Shown piece by piece: positions 23,822 to 33,577 of a stretch of 64,000 nucleotides of DNA (positions are counted from its first letter, which is position 1; each line of letters opens with the position of its first letter). The notes below the pieces were generated by a model, which was given only the letters and a program-made list of their open reading frames with translations, was not told the DNA's origin and ran no database searches. This DNA comes from Nocardioides terrigena. Its GTDB lineage: Bacteria > Actinomycetota > Actinomycetes > Propionibacteriales > Nocardioidaceae. Made by a program: the position numbers and the translations under genes. Location of the stretch: assembly GCF_003047265.1 (NCBI RefSeq), contig NZ_PZYY01000005.1:372001-436000 (forward strand), read 5' to 3'.

Positions 23822-24000
23822 GACTCCTCGTGTTTGGCCTGCCCTCAGGCCTGTCCAGTTCCGGACGGGCCGGGCGCCCATCCACGACAGCGCACAGCAC
23901 GTCGTGCGCCGGGCACCACCGCTTCACGCGGCAGTTCCCGAACGGACCGCCTCGGCAGGTTGCCGTTGCGAGAGAGTCATCAAAGAAAGGGAACCACTCG

Positions 24001-24372
24001 GTGCCCACCATCAATCAGTTGGTCCGCAAGGGCCGCCAGGACAAGGTGTCCAAGAGCAAGACGCCTGCCCTGAAGGGTTCGCCCCAGCGTCGCGGCGTCT
24101 GCACCCGCGTCTACACGACCACCCCCAAGAAGCCGAACTCCGCCCTCCGCAAGGTCGCCCGCGTGCGCCTCAGCAGCGGCGTCGAGGTCACGGCGTACAT
24201 CCCGGGTGTCGGTCACAACCTCCAGGAGCACTCGATCGTGCTCGTGCGCGGCGGCCGTGTGAAGGACCTTCCCGGTGTCCGCTACAAGATCATCCGCGGC
24301 ACGCTCGACACCCAGGGTGTCAAGAACCGCAAGCAGGCCCGCAGCCGCTACGGCGCGAAGAAGGAGAAGTAA
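24001..24372 (+). CDS. rpsL: 30S ribosomal protein S12
   Basis: A 123-residue decoding-centre protein of the small subunit, near identical in form to other bacterial S12. [12 protein letters not shown] contains the position-43 lysine region and [11 protein letters not shown] the position-88 lysine. Both lysines are the wild-type residues where streptomycin-resistance changes usually fall. The start is GTG with AAGGGA upstream. In-frame sequence open back to 23830 is leader, not protein, as S12 always begins PTINQL. First gene of the str operon. Its stop overlaps the rpsG start by one base (TAATG). Confidence -1.
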   Translation: MPTINQLVRKGRQDKVSKSKTPALKGSPQRRGVCTRVYTTTPKKPNSALRKVARVRLSSGVEVTAYIPGVGHNLQEHSIVLVRGGRVKDLPGVRYKIIRGTLDTQGVKNRKQARSRYGAKKEK

Positions 24373-24842
24373 TGCCTCGCAAGGGTCCCGCTCCCAAGCG
24401 CCCTCTCGTCGTCGACCCGGTCTACGGCTCGCAGATCGTCACGCAGCTCGTCAGCAAGGTCCTCCAGGACGGCAAGAAGCAGGTCGCGCAGCGCATCGTC
24501 TACACGGCGCTCGAGGGCTGCCGTGAGAAGACCGGCACCGACCCGGTCGTCACGCTCAAGCGCGCGCTCGACAACGTCAAGCCCGCCATCGAGGTCAAGT
24601 CCCGCCGCGTCGGTGGCGCGACCTACCAGGTCCCGATCGAGGTCAAGGCCAACCGCAGCACCACGCTGGCGCTGCGCTGGCTCGTCGGCTACGCCGCTGA
24701 CCGCCGCGAGAAGACCATGGCCGAGCGCCTCATGAACGAGATCCTCGACGCGTCCAACGGCCTCGGTGCCGCTGTGAAGAAGCGCGAGGACACCCACAAG
24801 ATGGCCGAGTCCAACAAGGCCTTCGCCCACTACCGCTGGTGA
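24372..24842 (+). CDS. rpsG: 30S ribosomal protein S7
   Basis: A 156-residue primary 16S rRNA-binding protein that organises the head of the small subunit. The sequence starts [12 protein letters not shown] and contains [23 protein letters not shown] and the C-terminal [20 protein letters not shown], all standard. The ATG shares its A with the rpsL stop, so the two are coupled. In E. coli S7 is the autoregulator of the str operon. A hairpin sits in the 80-nt gap to fusA. Confidence -1.
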   Translation: MPRKGPAPKRPLVVDPVYGSQIVTQLVSKVLQDGKKQVAQRIVYTALEGCREKTGTDPVVTLKRALDNVKPAIEVKSRRVGGATYQVPIEVKANRSTTLALRWLVGYAADRREKTMAERLMNEILDASNGLGAAVKKREDTHKMAESNKAFAHYRW

Positions 24843-24846
24843 TGCT

Positions 24847-24880
24847 GGTGGAGCACGTCGCAGGCGCGGCGTGCTCCGCC
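24847..24880 (+). other. Hairpin in the rpsG-fusA gap
   Basis: GGTGGAGCACG (24847-24857) pairs with CGTGCTCCGCC (24870-24880), 11 bp with one G-U pair and a 12-nt loop. Five T residues follow about 17 nt later (24898-24902). It could be a partial attenuator or RNA-processing site, or an S7-binding element. Confidence -1.
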
Positions 24881-24922
24881 TCCCACCGCCCACCAACTTT
24901 TTCGAGGGACTGAGACCCAACA

Positions 24923-27037
24923 GTGGCTGTCGACATCACCACCGACCTCAACAAGGTCCGCAACATCGGCATCATGGCGCACATCGACGCCGGCAAGACC
25001 ACCACGACCGAGCGCATCCTCTTCTACACCGGTATCTCCTACAAGATCGGTGAGGTCCACGACGGCGCAGCCACGATGGACTGGATGGAGCAGGAGCAGG
25101 AGCGTGGCATCACGATCACCTCTGCTGCGACCACGTGCTGGTGGAAGGACCACCAGATCAACATCATCGACACCCCCGGCCACGTGGACTTCACGGCCGA
25201 GGTCGAGCGCTCGCTGCGCGTCCTCGACGGCGCCGTCGCGGTGTTCGACGGTGTCGCCGGTGTCGAGCCGCAGACGATGACGGTGTGGCGCCAGGCCAAC
25301 AAGTACTCGGTCCCCCGCATGTGCTTCGTCAACAAGCTCGACCGCACCGGAGCGGACTTCTTCCGCTGCGTCGACATGATGGTCGAGCGCCTCAACTCCA
25401 CCCCGCTGGTCCTCCAGCTCCCGATCGGTGCCGAGAGCGACTTCCTCGGTGTCGTCGACCTGGTCGGCATGCGCGCCCTCACCTGGCGCGGCGAGACCAC
25501 GATGGGCGAGGACTACGAGGTCGAGGAGATCCCGGCCGAGCTCGCCGAGCAGGCCGCGGAGTACCGCGAGAAGCTCATCGAGACGCTGGCCGAGGCCGAC
25601 GACGAGATCATGGAGAAGTACCTCGAGGGCGAGGAGAACTTCACCGTCGAGGAGCTCGAGACCGCGATCCGTCGCGCGACCCTCGCCGACAAGCTCAACC
25701 CGGTCCTCTGCGGCACCGCGTTCAAGAACAAGGGCGTCCAGCCCCTGCTCGACGCCGTCGTGAAGTTCCTGCCCTCGCCGCTCGACATCGACGGCATCCA
25801 GGGCCACTCGGTCAAGGACGAGGACGAGGTCATCGTCCGCCAGCCGTCTGACGACGAGCCCTTCGCGGGCCTCGCCTACAAGATCGCCTCCGACCCGCAC
25901 CTCGGCAAGTTGATCTACGTCCGGGTCTACTCCGGCAAGCTCGAGGCCGGCACGTCCGTGATCAACTCGGTCAACGGCCGCAAGGAGCGGATCGGCAAGG
26001 TCTACCAGATGCACGCCAACAAGCGTGAGGAGATCGCGTCGGTCGGCGCCGGCCAGATCGTGGCCGTCATGGGCCTCAAGGACACCAAGACCGGGCACAC
26101 CCTCTGCGACCCGCAGAACCAGGTCGTGCTGGAGTCGATGACCTTCCCGGCCCCGGTGATCGAGGTCGCGATCGAGCCCAAGACCAAGGGCGACCAGGAG
26201 AAGCTCGGCACCGCGATCCAGCGCCTCTCCGACGAGGACCCCACCTTCACGGTCAAGGCCGACGAGGAGACGGGCCAGACGATCATCGCCGGCATGGGCG
26301 AGCTCCACCTGGAGATCCTCGTCGACCGCATGAAGCGTGAGTTCCGCGTCGAGGCAACCGTCGGCAAGCCGCAGGTGGCCTACCGCGAGACGATCCGTCG
26401 CAAGGTCGAGAAGCACTCCTACACGCACAAGAAGCAGACCGGTGGTTCGGGTCAGTTCGCCAAGGTCGTCATCGACCTCGAGCCGAACATCGACCCGGAG
26501 ACCGGCACCGGCGCCGGCTACGAGTTCGTCAACTCGGTCAGCGGTGGTCGCGTGCCCAAGGAGTACATCCCCTCGGTCGACCAGGGCGGCCAGGAGGCCA
26601 TGGAGTTCGGCGTCCTCGCCGGCTACCCGATGGTCGACGTGAAGTTCACGCTGCAGGACGGCGCCTACCACGACGTCGACTCCTCCGAGCTCGCGTTCAA
26701 GATCGCCGGCAACCAGGCGTTCAAGGAGGCTGCGCGCAAGGCCAAGCCGGTCCTGCTCGAGCCGATGTTCGCCGTCGAGGTCACCACCCCGGAGAGCTTC
26801 CTCGGCACCGTGATCGGCGACATCAACTCCCGCCGCGGGCAGATCCAGGCCCAGGAGGAGCGTCACGGGGACATGGTCGTCAACGCCCTCGTGCCCCTCT
26901 CCGAGATGTTCGGGTACGTTGGCGACCTGAGGTCCAAGACCTCCGGGCAGGCGTCGTACTCGATGGAGTTCGACTCGTACGCCGAGGTTCCCACGAACAT
27001 CGCCGAGGAGATCGTCAAGAAGGTCCGCGGCGAGTAG
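24923..27037 (+). CDS. fusA: Elongation factor G
   Basis: A 704-residue translocation GTPase. G1 [10 protein letters not shown]2 region RGITIT, G3 DTPGHVDF and G4 NKLD are all intact. Domain II, III, IV ([23 protein letters not shown]) and V follow in standard order to a full-length C-terminus. The start is GTG. It hydrolyses GTP to move tRNA and mRNA through the ribosome and also helps ribosome recycling. Third gene of the str operon, 80 nt after rpsG and 80 nt before tuf. Confidence -1.
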   Translation: MAVDITTDLNKVRNIGIMAHIDAGKTTTTERILFYTGISYKIGEVHDGAATMDWMEQEQERGITITSAATTCWWKDHQINIIDTPGHVDFTAEVERSLRVLDGAVAVFDGVAGVEPQTMTVWRQANKYSVPRMCFVNKLDRTGADFFRCVDMMVERLNSTPLVLQLPIGAESDFLGVVDLVGMRALTWRGETTMGEDYEVEEIPAELAEQAAEYREKLIETLAEADDEIMEKYLEGEENFTVEELETAIRRATLADKLNPVLCGTAFKNKGVQPLLDAVVKFLPSPLDIDGIQGHSVKDEDEVIVRQPSDDEPFAGLAYKIASDPHLGKLIYVRVYSGKLEAGTSVINSVNGRKERIGKVYQMHANKREEIASVGAGQIVAVMGLKDTKTGHTLCDPQNQVVLESMTFPAPVIEVAIEPKTKGDQEKLGTAIQRLSDEDPTFTVKADEETGQTIIAGMGELHLEILVDRMKREFRVEATVGKPQVAYRETIRRKVEKHSYTHKKQTGGSGQFAKVVIDLEPNIDPETGTGAGYEFVNSVSGGRVPKEYIPSVDQGGQEAMEFGVLAGYPMVDVKFTLQDGAYHDVDSSELAFKIAGNQAFKEAARKAKPVLLEPMFAVEVTTPESFLGTVIGDINSRRGQIQAQEERHGDMVVNALVPLSEMFGYVGDLRSKTSGQASYSMEFDSYAEVPTNIAEEIVKKVRGE

Positions 27038-27117
27038 TTCGCCCCGGGCCCTCGGCCCCGCACCACCCCGTTCCACACCCATGAGTTCAAGTACAAACCC
27101 AACCAGGAGGAGCCCCA

Positions 27118-28311
<1,194 letters not shown>

Positions 28312-28333
28312 TCTGATCCTCAGGCTTCACCAG

Positions 28334-28365
28334 CGAGGCCCCACTCCTTCGGGAGTGGGGCCTCG
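28334..28365. terminator. Strong terminator after tuf
   Basis: CGAGGCCCCACTCC (28334-28347) and GGAGTGGGGCCTCG (28352-28365) form a perfect 14-bp stem closed by a TTCG tetraloop, an exceptionally stable hairpin. A short GTTGCACGTTGC follows in place of a true U-tract. It can serve tuf and the convergent hydrolase gene. Confidence -1.
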
Positions 28366-28381
28366 TTGCACGTTGCGGACC

Positions 28382-29203
28382 TCATCCGCGGGTGAGGTCC
28401 GCCAGGATCTCCGGCCAGTGCTCGAGGAGCGTGGCCAGGTGGGTGCTCCCCGGTCTCACCACCACCTCGGCGTGCGGGACCCGCTCGGCGAACCACGCGG
28501 CTCCCGGCAGCGCACGCCCGTCGCGCTCGCCGTACCAGAGGTGCACGGGGCAGGAGACGGAGGCGACGTCGACGCCCCACGGCCGGCAGAGCAGGGCCGC
28601 GTCGCGCAGGTAGCCGTGGTGGTCGGCGAGCGCCTCGCGGATCGAGGCGGCCACCTCGTCGACGGGCATTCCTCGGACCAGCGCGGCGTCCCGGTCCGGG
28701 AGCGCGGCGGCCCAGCGGCGGGCGAGGGCCGCGTCGTCCGGGTCGTCGGGGTGCACCCGGGCGACCCACGCCTCGAACTCGGGACGGGCCCGCTCCATCG
28801 CGTCCTCGACCGTCCCCTCGGGCGGGGTCCCGCTCATCGGCAGGGTCGCCACGACGCCGAGCGCCGTGGTGCGCCCGGGGTGCCGGACGACGAAGGTCGC
28901 GGCGTACCCGCCGCCGACGGACATGCCGAGGGCGGCCACCTCGCGGATCCCGAGCAGGTCGAGCACCGCGGCAGCGTCGTCCGCGGCGGTGGAGTACGTC
29001 GAGTCGGCGCGTGCCGAGAGGCCGTAGCCGGGACGGTTGACGCACAGCAGCCGGACGCCGACCTCGCGCGCCGCCTCCTCGCCGGACCGGGCGGCCCACC
29101 GCGTGTCGGGGGTGCCGTGGAAGAACAGCACCACCGGTCCGGTGTCGGCTCCTCCCAGCCACAGCTGGACCGGCCGGCCGTCGGGCAGGATGAGCGACTC
29201 CAC
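28382..29203 (-). CDS. Alpha/beta hydrolase
   Basis: A 273-residue alpha/beta-hydrolase-fold enzyme. The oxyanion HG motif is in VLFFHGTPDTRW (H29-G30), the nucleophile elbow is GMSVGG with S95, and the acid and histidine are in WYGERDGRALP and PGSTHLATL. Esterase, lipase or peptidase activity cannot be separated from sequence. The GTG start has TAGGTT 6 nt upstream. It is convergent with tuf and divergent from trmB. Confidence -1.
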   Translation of the reverse strand: MESLILPDGRPVQLWLGGADTGPVVLFFHGTPDTRWAARSGEEAAREVGVRLLCVNRPGYGLSARADSTYSTAADDAAAVLDLLGIREVAALGMSVGGGYAATFVVRHPGRTTALGVVATLPMSGTPPEGTVEDAMERARPEFEAWVARVHPDDPDDAALARRWAAALPDRDAALVRGMPVDEVAASIREALADHHGYLRDAALLCRPWGVDVASVSCPVHLWYGERDGRALPGAAWFAERVPHAEVVVRPGSTHLATLLEHWPEILADLTRG

Positions 29204-29209
29204 GGGCCC

Positions 29210-29215
29210 AACCTA
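29210..29215 (-). promoter_or_regulatory. -10 hexamer, leaderless start of hydrolase gene
   Basis: Minus-strand TAGGTT lies 6 nt before the GTG at 29203. The opposing trmB start at 29250 similarly has GAGAAT (29238-29243) 6 nt upstream. Confidence -1.
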
Positions 29216-29249
29216 GGCCCGGCCAGGACCCGGCTGGGAGAATGCCGTC

Positions 29250-29987
29250 GTGTCCGACTCGCCCCAGGGCCCCGCCCGCCCCGCCCGTCCCCACCACAAG
29301 CTCACCGACGACGGTCGCCGGATGCGCGAGGTCCTCACCTACTCGCGACGCGGGAGCCGCTTCACCCCGCGGCAGGCGGAGGGGTGGGCCGCCCACCAGG
29401 CCGACTGGGTGATCCCGGACGAGGCCGTCGACCGCCCGGACTTCGACCTGCTGTCGTGGTGGCCGGACCGGGACGCCCCGCTCGTCGTCGAGGTCGGCTC
29501 GGGCGTGGGTGAGGCCACCGCAGTGCTGGCCGCGCAGCGCCCCGACGTCAACGTCCTGGCCCTCGAGGTGTGGACGCCCGGGATCGCCGACGGCCTGTGG
29601 CGCGTCGCGGAGGCCGGCGCCGACAACGTCCGCTTCTGCGGGGTGGATGCCGTGTGGTTCCTGGAGCACCTGCTGGCACCCGGCAGCATCAGCGAGCTGT
29701 GGACCTTCTTCCCCGATCCGTGGCACAAGAAGAAGCACCGCAAGCGCCGTCTCGTCACGGGACCCAACGCAGCGATGATCGCCGGCCGGCTCGCGCCCGG
29801 GGCGCACTGGCGCCTGGCCACCGACTGGGGCGACTACGCCCAGCAGATGATCGAGGTGCTCGACGCCGAGCCGCTGCTCACCGGTGGCCGGGTCGAGCGC
29901 TGGGCGGACCGGCCGGTGACCCGGTTCGAGCGCAAGGGTCTCGAGAAGGACCGCGAGATCACGGACCTCACCTACACGCGCACCTGA
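29250..29987 (+). CDS. trmB: tRNA (guanine-N7)-methyltransferase TrmB
   Basis: A 245-residue SAM-dependent enzyme that methylates G46 in the variable loop of tRNAs. The SAM-binding motif is VVEVGSGVGEATAVLA. The family signature FFPDPWHKKKHRKRRL is complete. FERKGLEKDREITDLTYTR matches the conserved C-terminus (T-x-(F/Y)E-x-(K/R)). The N-terminal 25 residues are a proline-rich extension. The GTG start has GAGAAT 6 nt upstream and no ribosome binding site. Length and motifs are typical, so the call is firm. Confidence -1.
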   Translation: MSDSPQGPARPARPHHKLTDDGRRMREVLTYSRRGSRFTPRQAEGWAAHQADWVIPDEAVDRPDFDLLSWWPDRDAPLVVEVGSGVGEATAVLAAQRPDVNVLALEVWTPGIADGLWRVAEAGADNVRFCGVDAVWFLEHLLAPGSISELWTFFPDPWHKKKHRKRRLVTGPNAAMIAGRLAPGAHWRLATDWGDYAQQMIEVLDAEPLLTGGRVERWADRPVTRFERKGLEKDREITDLTYTRT

Positions 29988-30018
29988 GTCGACAGGGGCC
30001 TGCGGGTCCGCGAGGGGG

Positions 30019-30405
30019 TCACCGCGGCGAGGTGACCGGCACGCCCGCCTGCTCGAGGAGCCACTCCGTGTGCAGGCGCTCCGCCTCCCGCTCGGTGCCC
30101 GGGGGCACCGCGGTGAGGTGGTCGGGGACGCCCAGCGCCCGGCAGGCCTCGGCGAGCACGTCGTCGTACGCCGCGAGCGTCGCGTCGCGTCGCACCTTGC
30201 TCGCCCCGGGGACCGGGGCGAGGACCTCGGCGCGGATGCGGTGCAGGTCCGCCACCACGCGCTCGAGGGGGCGTCCGACCGGCTGCGGCGGGCGGTGCCG
30301 GTGCCGGCGCGCGAGGCGACCCAGGGAGCCGGCGTACAACGCCCCTCCCACCACCAGGCCGAACACCGCGGTGCACCCCACGACGACCAGCAGGCCGATC
30401 ACCAT
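30019..30405 (-). CDS. Small membrane-anchored protein of unknown function
   Basis: A 128-residue protein with one N-terminal transmembrane helix (VIGLLVVVGCTAVFGLVVGGALYAG). A basic region follows (RLARRHRHRPPQPVGRPLERVV), then a helical cytoplasmic domain (HRIRAEVLAPVPGASKVRRDATLAAYDDVLAEACRALGVPDHL). No family was recognised, though similar anchored proteins with the YDxxLxEAC pattern occur in actinobacteria. The ATG at 30405 has TACCGT 6 nt upstream, again a leaderless layout. It lies downstream of the RDD gene on the same strand. Confidence -1.
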   Translation of the reverse strand: MVIGLLVVVGCTAVFGLVVGGALYAGSLGRLARRHRHRPPQPVGRPLERVVADLHRIRAEVLAPVPGASKVRRDATLAAYDDVLAEACRALGVPDHLTAVPPGTEREAERLHTEWLLEQAGVPVTSPR

Positions 30406-30411
30406 GCAGCC

Positions 30412-30417
30412 ACGGTA
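30412..30417 (-). promoter_or_regulatory. -10 hexamer, leaderless start of small membrane gene
   Basis: Minus-strand TACCGT lies 6 nt before the ATG at 30405. Confidence -1.
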
Positions 30418-30436
30418 CGCCGCGACCGGACGGGAG

Positions 30437-31252
30437 TCACCGGCGTGCGGTGAGCCGGTCGCGCAGGGCCGCGTCGCGTCGCAGCCGGACCAGGTCGCGC
30501 TCGCGGCGCGACGCGACGACCGCGGCGAGGTAGGCCTGCGGGGAGGTGCCGGGCGGGGGCGGCGGCGCGACGTGGGTCGCCACCAGGTCGGCGAGGCGGA
30601 CCCCCATCTCGTGGCGGTGCTGCGGGTCCAGGCTTGCCTGCCGGCCGAGGTACTGGCGGACCGCCAGGGCCAGCCCGGTCGGCAGGGCGGACATGTCCGC
30701 GGTGCGGGCCCACCGGGCCAGCTCGGGCGGCATCAGCGCCGGCGGTGCCAGCTGGAGCCGGACCCGGCTGCGCACGACGTACGTGCCGGCGGCGTAGTCC
30801 CCGAGCCGCTTGCCCTTGGACGACAGCATGGCGGAGAAGAAGGCCGGCACCCCGGAGAAGACGTAGATCTCCACGAACCCGATGAGGGCCCTCACGAAGG
30901 CGTGCTGCGCGGTGATCGGCCCGGCGTCGTCGCGCACCGTGCGCAACCCCATCGCCAGCTTGCCGAGCGAGCGGCCACGGGTGAGCGTCTCCACCGTCGT
31001 GGGCAGCACCAGGAAGACGAGGATGAGCGTGCCGATGAGGGCCACGTGCGCCAGGGCCCCGTCGGACTGCAGGGACGCGATGCCCAGGACGAGGATCGCG
31101 ACGACGAGGACGGCGAGGGTGAGCAGCACGTCGACGAGACCGGAGACGATGCGGGCGCCGAGGCTGGCCGGGGGCAGGTCGAGGGCCACGGCCTCGCCGG
31201 TGACGTGGTCGTCGGCGGTGAGGCTGGCAAAGGTCGGGCCGGGCTCGGACAT
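30437..31252 (-). CDS. RDD family membrane protein
   Basis: A 271-residue membrane protein. The RDD domain spans about residues 15-165: LGARIVSGLVDVLLTLAVLVVAILVL (TM1), a second helix ALIGTLILVFLVLPTT, and GRSLGKLAMGLRTVRDDAGPI. A long cytoplasmic C-terminal tail (about 100 residues) follows. The family is of unknown mechanism. The ATG at 31252 (rather than 31264) fits a TATGCT -10 hexamer 7 nt upstream, inside a 22-bp palindrome shared with the divergent SpoIIM gene. From memory, mycobacteria keep RDD, SpoIIM-like, DUF58 and MoxR genes together, so it probably belongs to the MoxR module next door. Confidence -1.
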   Translation of the reverse strand: MSEPGPTFASLTADDHVTGEAVALDLPPASLGARIVSGLVDVLLTLAVLVVAILVLGIASLQSDGALAHVALIGTLILVFLVLPTTVETLTRGRSLGKLAMGLRTVRDDAGPITAQHAFVRALIGFVEIYVFSGVPAFFSAMLSSKGKRLGDYAAGTYVVRSRVRLQLAPPALMPPELARWARTADMSALPTGLALAVRQYLGRQASLDPQHRHEMGVRLADLVATHVAPPPPPGTSPQAYLAAVVASRRERDLVRLRRDAALRDRLTARR

Positions 31253-31253
31253 C

Positions 31254-31275
31254 GCCGCCAGCATAGGCTGGCGGC
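31254..31275. promoter_or_regulatory. 22-bp perfect palindrome holding two divergent leaderless promoters
   Basis: GCCGCCAGC-ATAG-GCTGGCGGC fills almost the entire 23-bp gap between the RDD ATG (31252) and the SpoIIM GTG (31276). On the plus strand TAGGCT (31264-31269) lies 6 nt before the GTG. On the minus strand TATGCT (31265-31260) lies 7 nt before the ATG. The two -10 elements overlap in the palindrome. Confidence -1.
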
Positions 31276-32271
31276 GTGGACCTCGACGCCTACGTGCTCA
31301 CGCACTCGGCCGACTGGCGACGGCTCGACGAGCTCGCCGGCCGGCGCCGCCTCAGCGGTGCGGAGAGCGACGAGCTGGTCGAGCTCTACCAGCGGGTCGC
31401 GACCCACCTGTCGGTGGTGCGCACGTCCGCGCCGGACGCGAGCCTCATCGCGCACCTGTCCTCGCTGCTCGCCCGGGCCCGCCAGCGCACCGTCGGCACC
31501 CGCGCGACGACCTGGCGCGGCGTGCGGGACTTCTTCACCCAGCGCTTCCCGGCGGCCCTCTACCGGTTGCGGTGGTGGTGGCTGGGGACTCTCGCGGGCA
31601 ACGTGGTCGTCATCGCCGTGATGATGTGGTGGCTTCTCGGCAACCCGGCCGTGGAGCAGTCCCTGCTCACCCCCGACGAGGTGGACCAGCTGGTCAGCAC
31701 CGACTTCGAGGGCTACTACAGCGAGTACGCCGCCTCGCACTTCGCCGCGCAGGTCTGGATCAACAACGCCTGGGTCGCCGCGCTCTGCATCGCCCTGGGG
31801 ATCCTCGGCGCACCGGTCGTCTGGCTGCTCTTCCAGAACATCGCCAACCTGGCGATCATCGGCTCGATCATGACGCGCCACGACCACGCCGGGCACTTCT
31901 GGGGACTGATCCTCCCGCACGGGCTGCTCGAGCTCACCGCTGTCTTCGTGGCCGGGGGAGTCGGGCTGCGGCTCTTCTGGTCCTGGATCGAGCCCGGGTC
32001 GCTGACCCGGGCCCAGTCGCTGGCCCACGAGGGACGCACGGCCGGGACGATCGCCCTCGGGCTGGTCGCGGTCCTGGCCCTCAGCGGGGTCATCGAGGGG
32101 TTCGTGACCCCGTCGTCGTTGCCCACGTGGGCCCGGGTGGGCATCGGGATCCTGGCCGAGATGGCGTTCTTCGCCTACGTCTTCGTGCTCGGGCGCAACG
32201 CGGCCCTGCGCGGGCACACCGGCGACGTCGACGCCGCCCTGCTCGAGGACCGGGTCGCCACCCAGGCCTGA
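31276..32271 (+). CDS. Stage II sporulation protein M (SpoIIM)-like membrane protein
   Basis: A 331-residue membrane protein. A helical cytoplasmic N-terminus of about 95 residues (DAYVLTHSADWRRLDELAGRRRLSGAESDELVELYQRVATHLS) precedes five or six transmembrane helices (including WLGTLAGNVVVIAVMMWW, WVAALCIALGILGAPVVWLL, GLILPHGLLELTAVFVAGGVGLRL and ILAEMAFFAYVFVLG). This matches the SpoIIM/DUF95 family. Firmicute SpoIIM supports engulfment; non-sporulating actinobacteria keep a homologue near MoxR genes with unknown role. The GTG start is leaderless. A 6-bp hairpin (32268-32289) covers its stop and that of the convergent DUF58 gene. Confidence -1.
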   Translation: MDLDAYVLTHSADWRRLDELAGRRRLSGAESDELVELYQRVATHLSVVRTSAPDASLIAHLSSLLARARQRTVGTRATTWRGVRDFFTQRFPAALYRLRWWWLGTLAGNVVVIAVMMWWLLGNPAVEQSLLTPDEVDQLVSTDFEGYYSEYAASHFAAQVWINNAWVAALCIALGILGAPVVWLLFQNIANLAIIGSIMTRHDHAGHFWGLILPHGLLELTAVFVAGGVGLRLFWSWIEPGSLTRAQSLAHEGRTAGTIALGLVAVLALSGVIEGFVTPSSLPTWARVGIGILAEMAFFAYVFVLGRNAALRGHTGDVDAALLEDRVATQA

Positions 32272-32289
32272 GGTGCGCGGCCGCCTCAG
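32268..32289. terminator. Bidirectional hairpin between SpoIIM-like and DUF58 genes
   Basis: CTGAGG (32268-32273) pairs with CCTCAG (32284-32289) over a 10-nt GC-rich loop. Both convergent stop codons are in the stem. The arms resemble those at 19434-19451. Confidence -1.
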
Positions 32290-33575
32290 AGCAGGCCGCG
32301 TGCCTTGAGGGCCAGGTAGTGGTCCGCGAGGAGCGGCGGCAGCCGCTCGGCGTCCGCGTCGAGCACGTCGACCCCGAGCGTCCTGAGCACGCGGGCCGCG
32401 CGCTCGCGCTCGCCGAGGACCTGCGACGCCGCGGCGGCGGCGTACACCTCGTCCAGGGATCCGCGCGTCCCCACCAGGTCGCCCAGGGCGGGGTCCTGCA
32501 CGGACGCGACGACCACCCGGTGGTGGCGGACGAGCGTCGGCAGGACCGGGAGCAGTCCCTCGTAGACCGCCGCGGGCTCCAGCGGTGTCAGCAGCACCAC
32601 CAGCGCCCGCTGGCGGCCGAGCCGCGTCACCTCGCCGGCCAGGGCCGACCAGTCGGCCTCGGCGATCACCGGCTCGAGGTCGGCCATCGCCTCCTGCAGC
32701 CGGGCCGCGATGTCGCGGGCCCCGGCGGCCCGGACCCGCGACCGGACGGTGCGGTCGCCGGCGAGGAAGTCGACGCGGTCGCCGGCGCGGGCGGCGAGGG
32801 CGGCGAGCAGCAGCCCCGCATCCATCGCGGAGTCCAGCCGGGGCACGTCGCCGATGCGCCCGGCCGAGACGCGGGACGTGTCGAGCACGAGCACCACCCG
32901 GCGGTCCCGCTCGGGCTGCCACGTGCGGACGACGACCGACCGGTTGCGCGCGCTGGCCCGCCAGTCGATGGAGCGCACGTCGTCGCCGCGGACGTACTCC
33001 CGCAGCGAGTCGAACTCGGTGCCCTGGCCGCGCACCCGGACCGCCGCGCGGCCGTCGAGGTCCCGCAACCGGGCCAACCGTGAGGGCAGGTGCTTGCGGG
33101 ACTCGAAGGCCGGCAGCGAGCGGACCGTGCCCGGGACGTCGAGGGTCGCCTGGCGGCAGGCGAGCCCCAGCGGCCCGGGCACCCGGACCGTCACCCCCAC
33201 GGCCCGCAGGTCGCCGCGGCGCCGGGGGAGCAGGGGGGTGGTGAGCAGGGCGCGGGCACCGGGACGGAGCACGACCCGGTGCCGGTTGTCGCTGGCTCCG
33301 GCGCTGGGCTGCCAGGCGTCGCGGACCAGGGCGCGCACGCCCCGGCCGGTGGCGGAGACGGTGAGGCGCGAGTCGGCGGGCGTCCCGGTCCGGACGGTGC
33401 CGGGAGGGCGGCGGGTCACCTCGAGCGTCGCGGGTCGCGGCGCCAGCAGCCAGTCGGCGGCCGTCACCAGGCCGACGAGCAGCAGCCACATCCACACGGT
33501 GCTCGCGGCGGGTCGCAGCACGACGGGCACCAGCCCGGTGAGCAGCAGGAGGGGGACGCGCCCGGTGATCGTCAT
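32286..33575 (-). CDS. DUF58 domain protein (MoxR-associated, vWA-like)
   Basis: A 429-residue membrane protein with two N-terminal helices (VPLLLLTGLVPVVL and TVWMWLLLVGLVTAADWLL), a beta-rich domain, and the DUF58 core YVRGDDVRSIDWRASARNRSVVVRTWQPERDRRVVLVLDTSR. The last segment resembles a vWA fold, with DTSRVS in place of a full MIDAS motif. The ATG at 33575 lies 2 nt after the MoxR stop, so the pair is co-translated. DUF58 proteins are the standard partners of MoxR AAA+ chaperones, proposed to act in metal insertion or envelope maturation. Confidence -1.
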   Translation of the reverse strand: MTITGRVPLLLLTGLVPVVLRPAASTVWMWLLLVGLVTAADWLLAPRPATLEVTRRPPGTVRTGTPADSRLTVSATGRGVRALVRDAWQPSAGASDNRHRVVLRPGARALLTTPLLPRRRGDLRAVGVTVRVPGPLGLACRQATLDVPGTVRSLPAFESRKHLPSRLARLRDLDGRAAVRVRGQGTEFDSLREYVRGDDVRSIDWRASARNRSVVVRTWQPERDRRVVLVLDTSRVSAGRIGDVPRLDSAMDAGLLLAALAARAGDRVDFLAGDRTVRSRVRAAGARDIAARLQEAMADLEPVIAEADWSALAGEVTRLGRQRALVVLLTPLEPAAVYEGLLPVLPTLVRHHRVVVASVQDPALGDLVGTRGSLDEVYAAAAASQVLGERERAARVLRTLGVDVLDADAERLPPLLADHYLALKARGLL

Positions 33576-33577
33576 GC

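Noticed and set aside
23830..24000. N-terminal extension of S12
   Set aside because: S12 starts at PTINQL in all relatives; the region is the str leader downstream of a clear promoter.
30892..33495. 867-codon minus-strand frame covering SpoIIM, DUF58 and RDD genes
   Set aside because: It crosses three real genes and lacks any recognisable motif; it is a GC-bias shadow.
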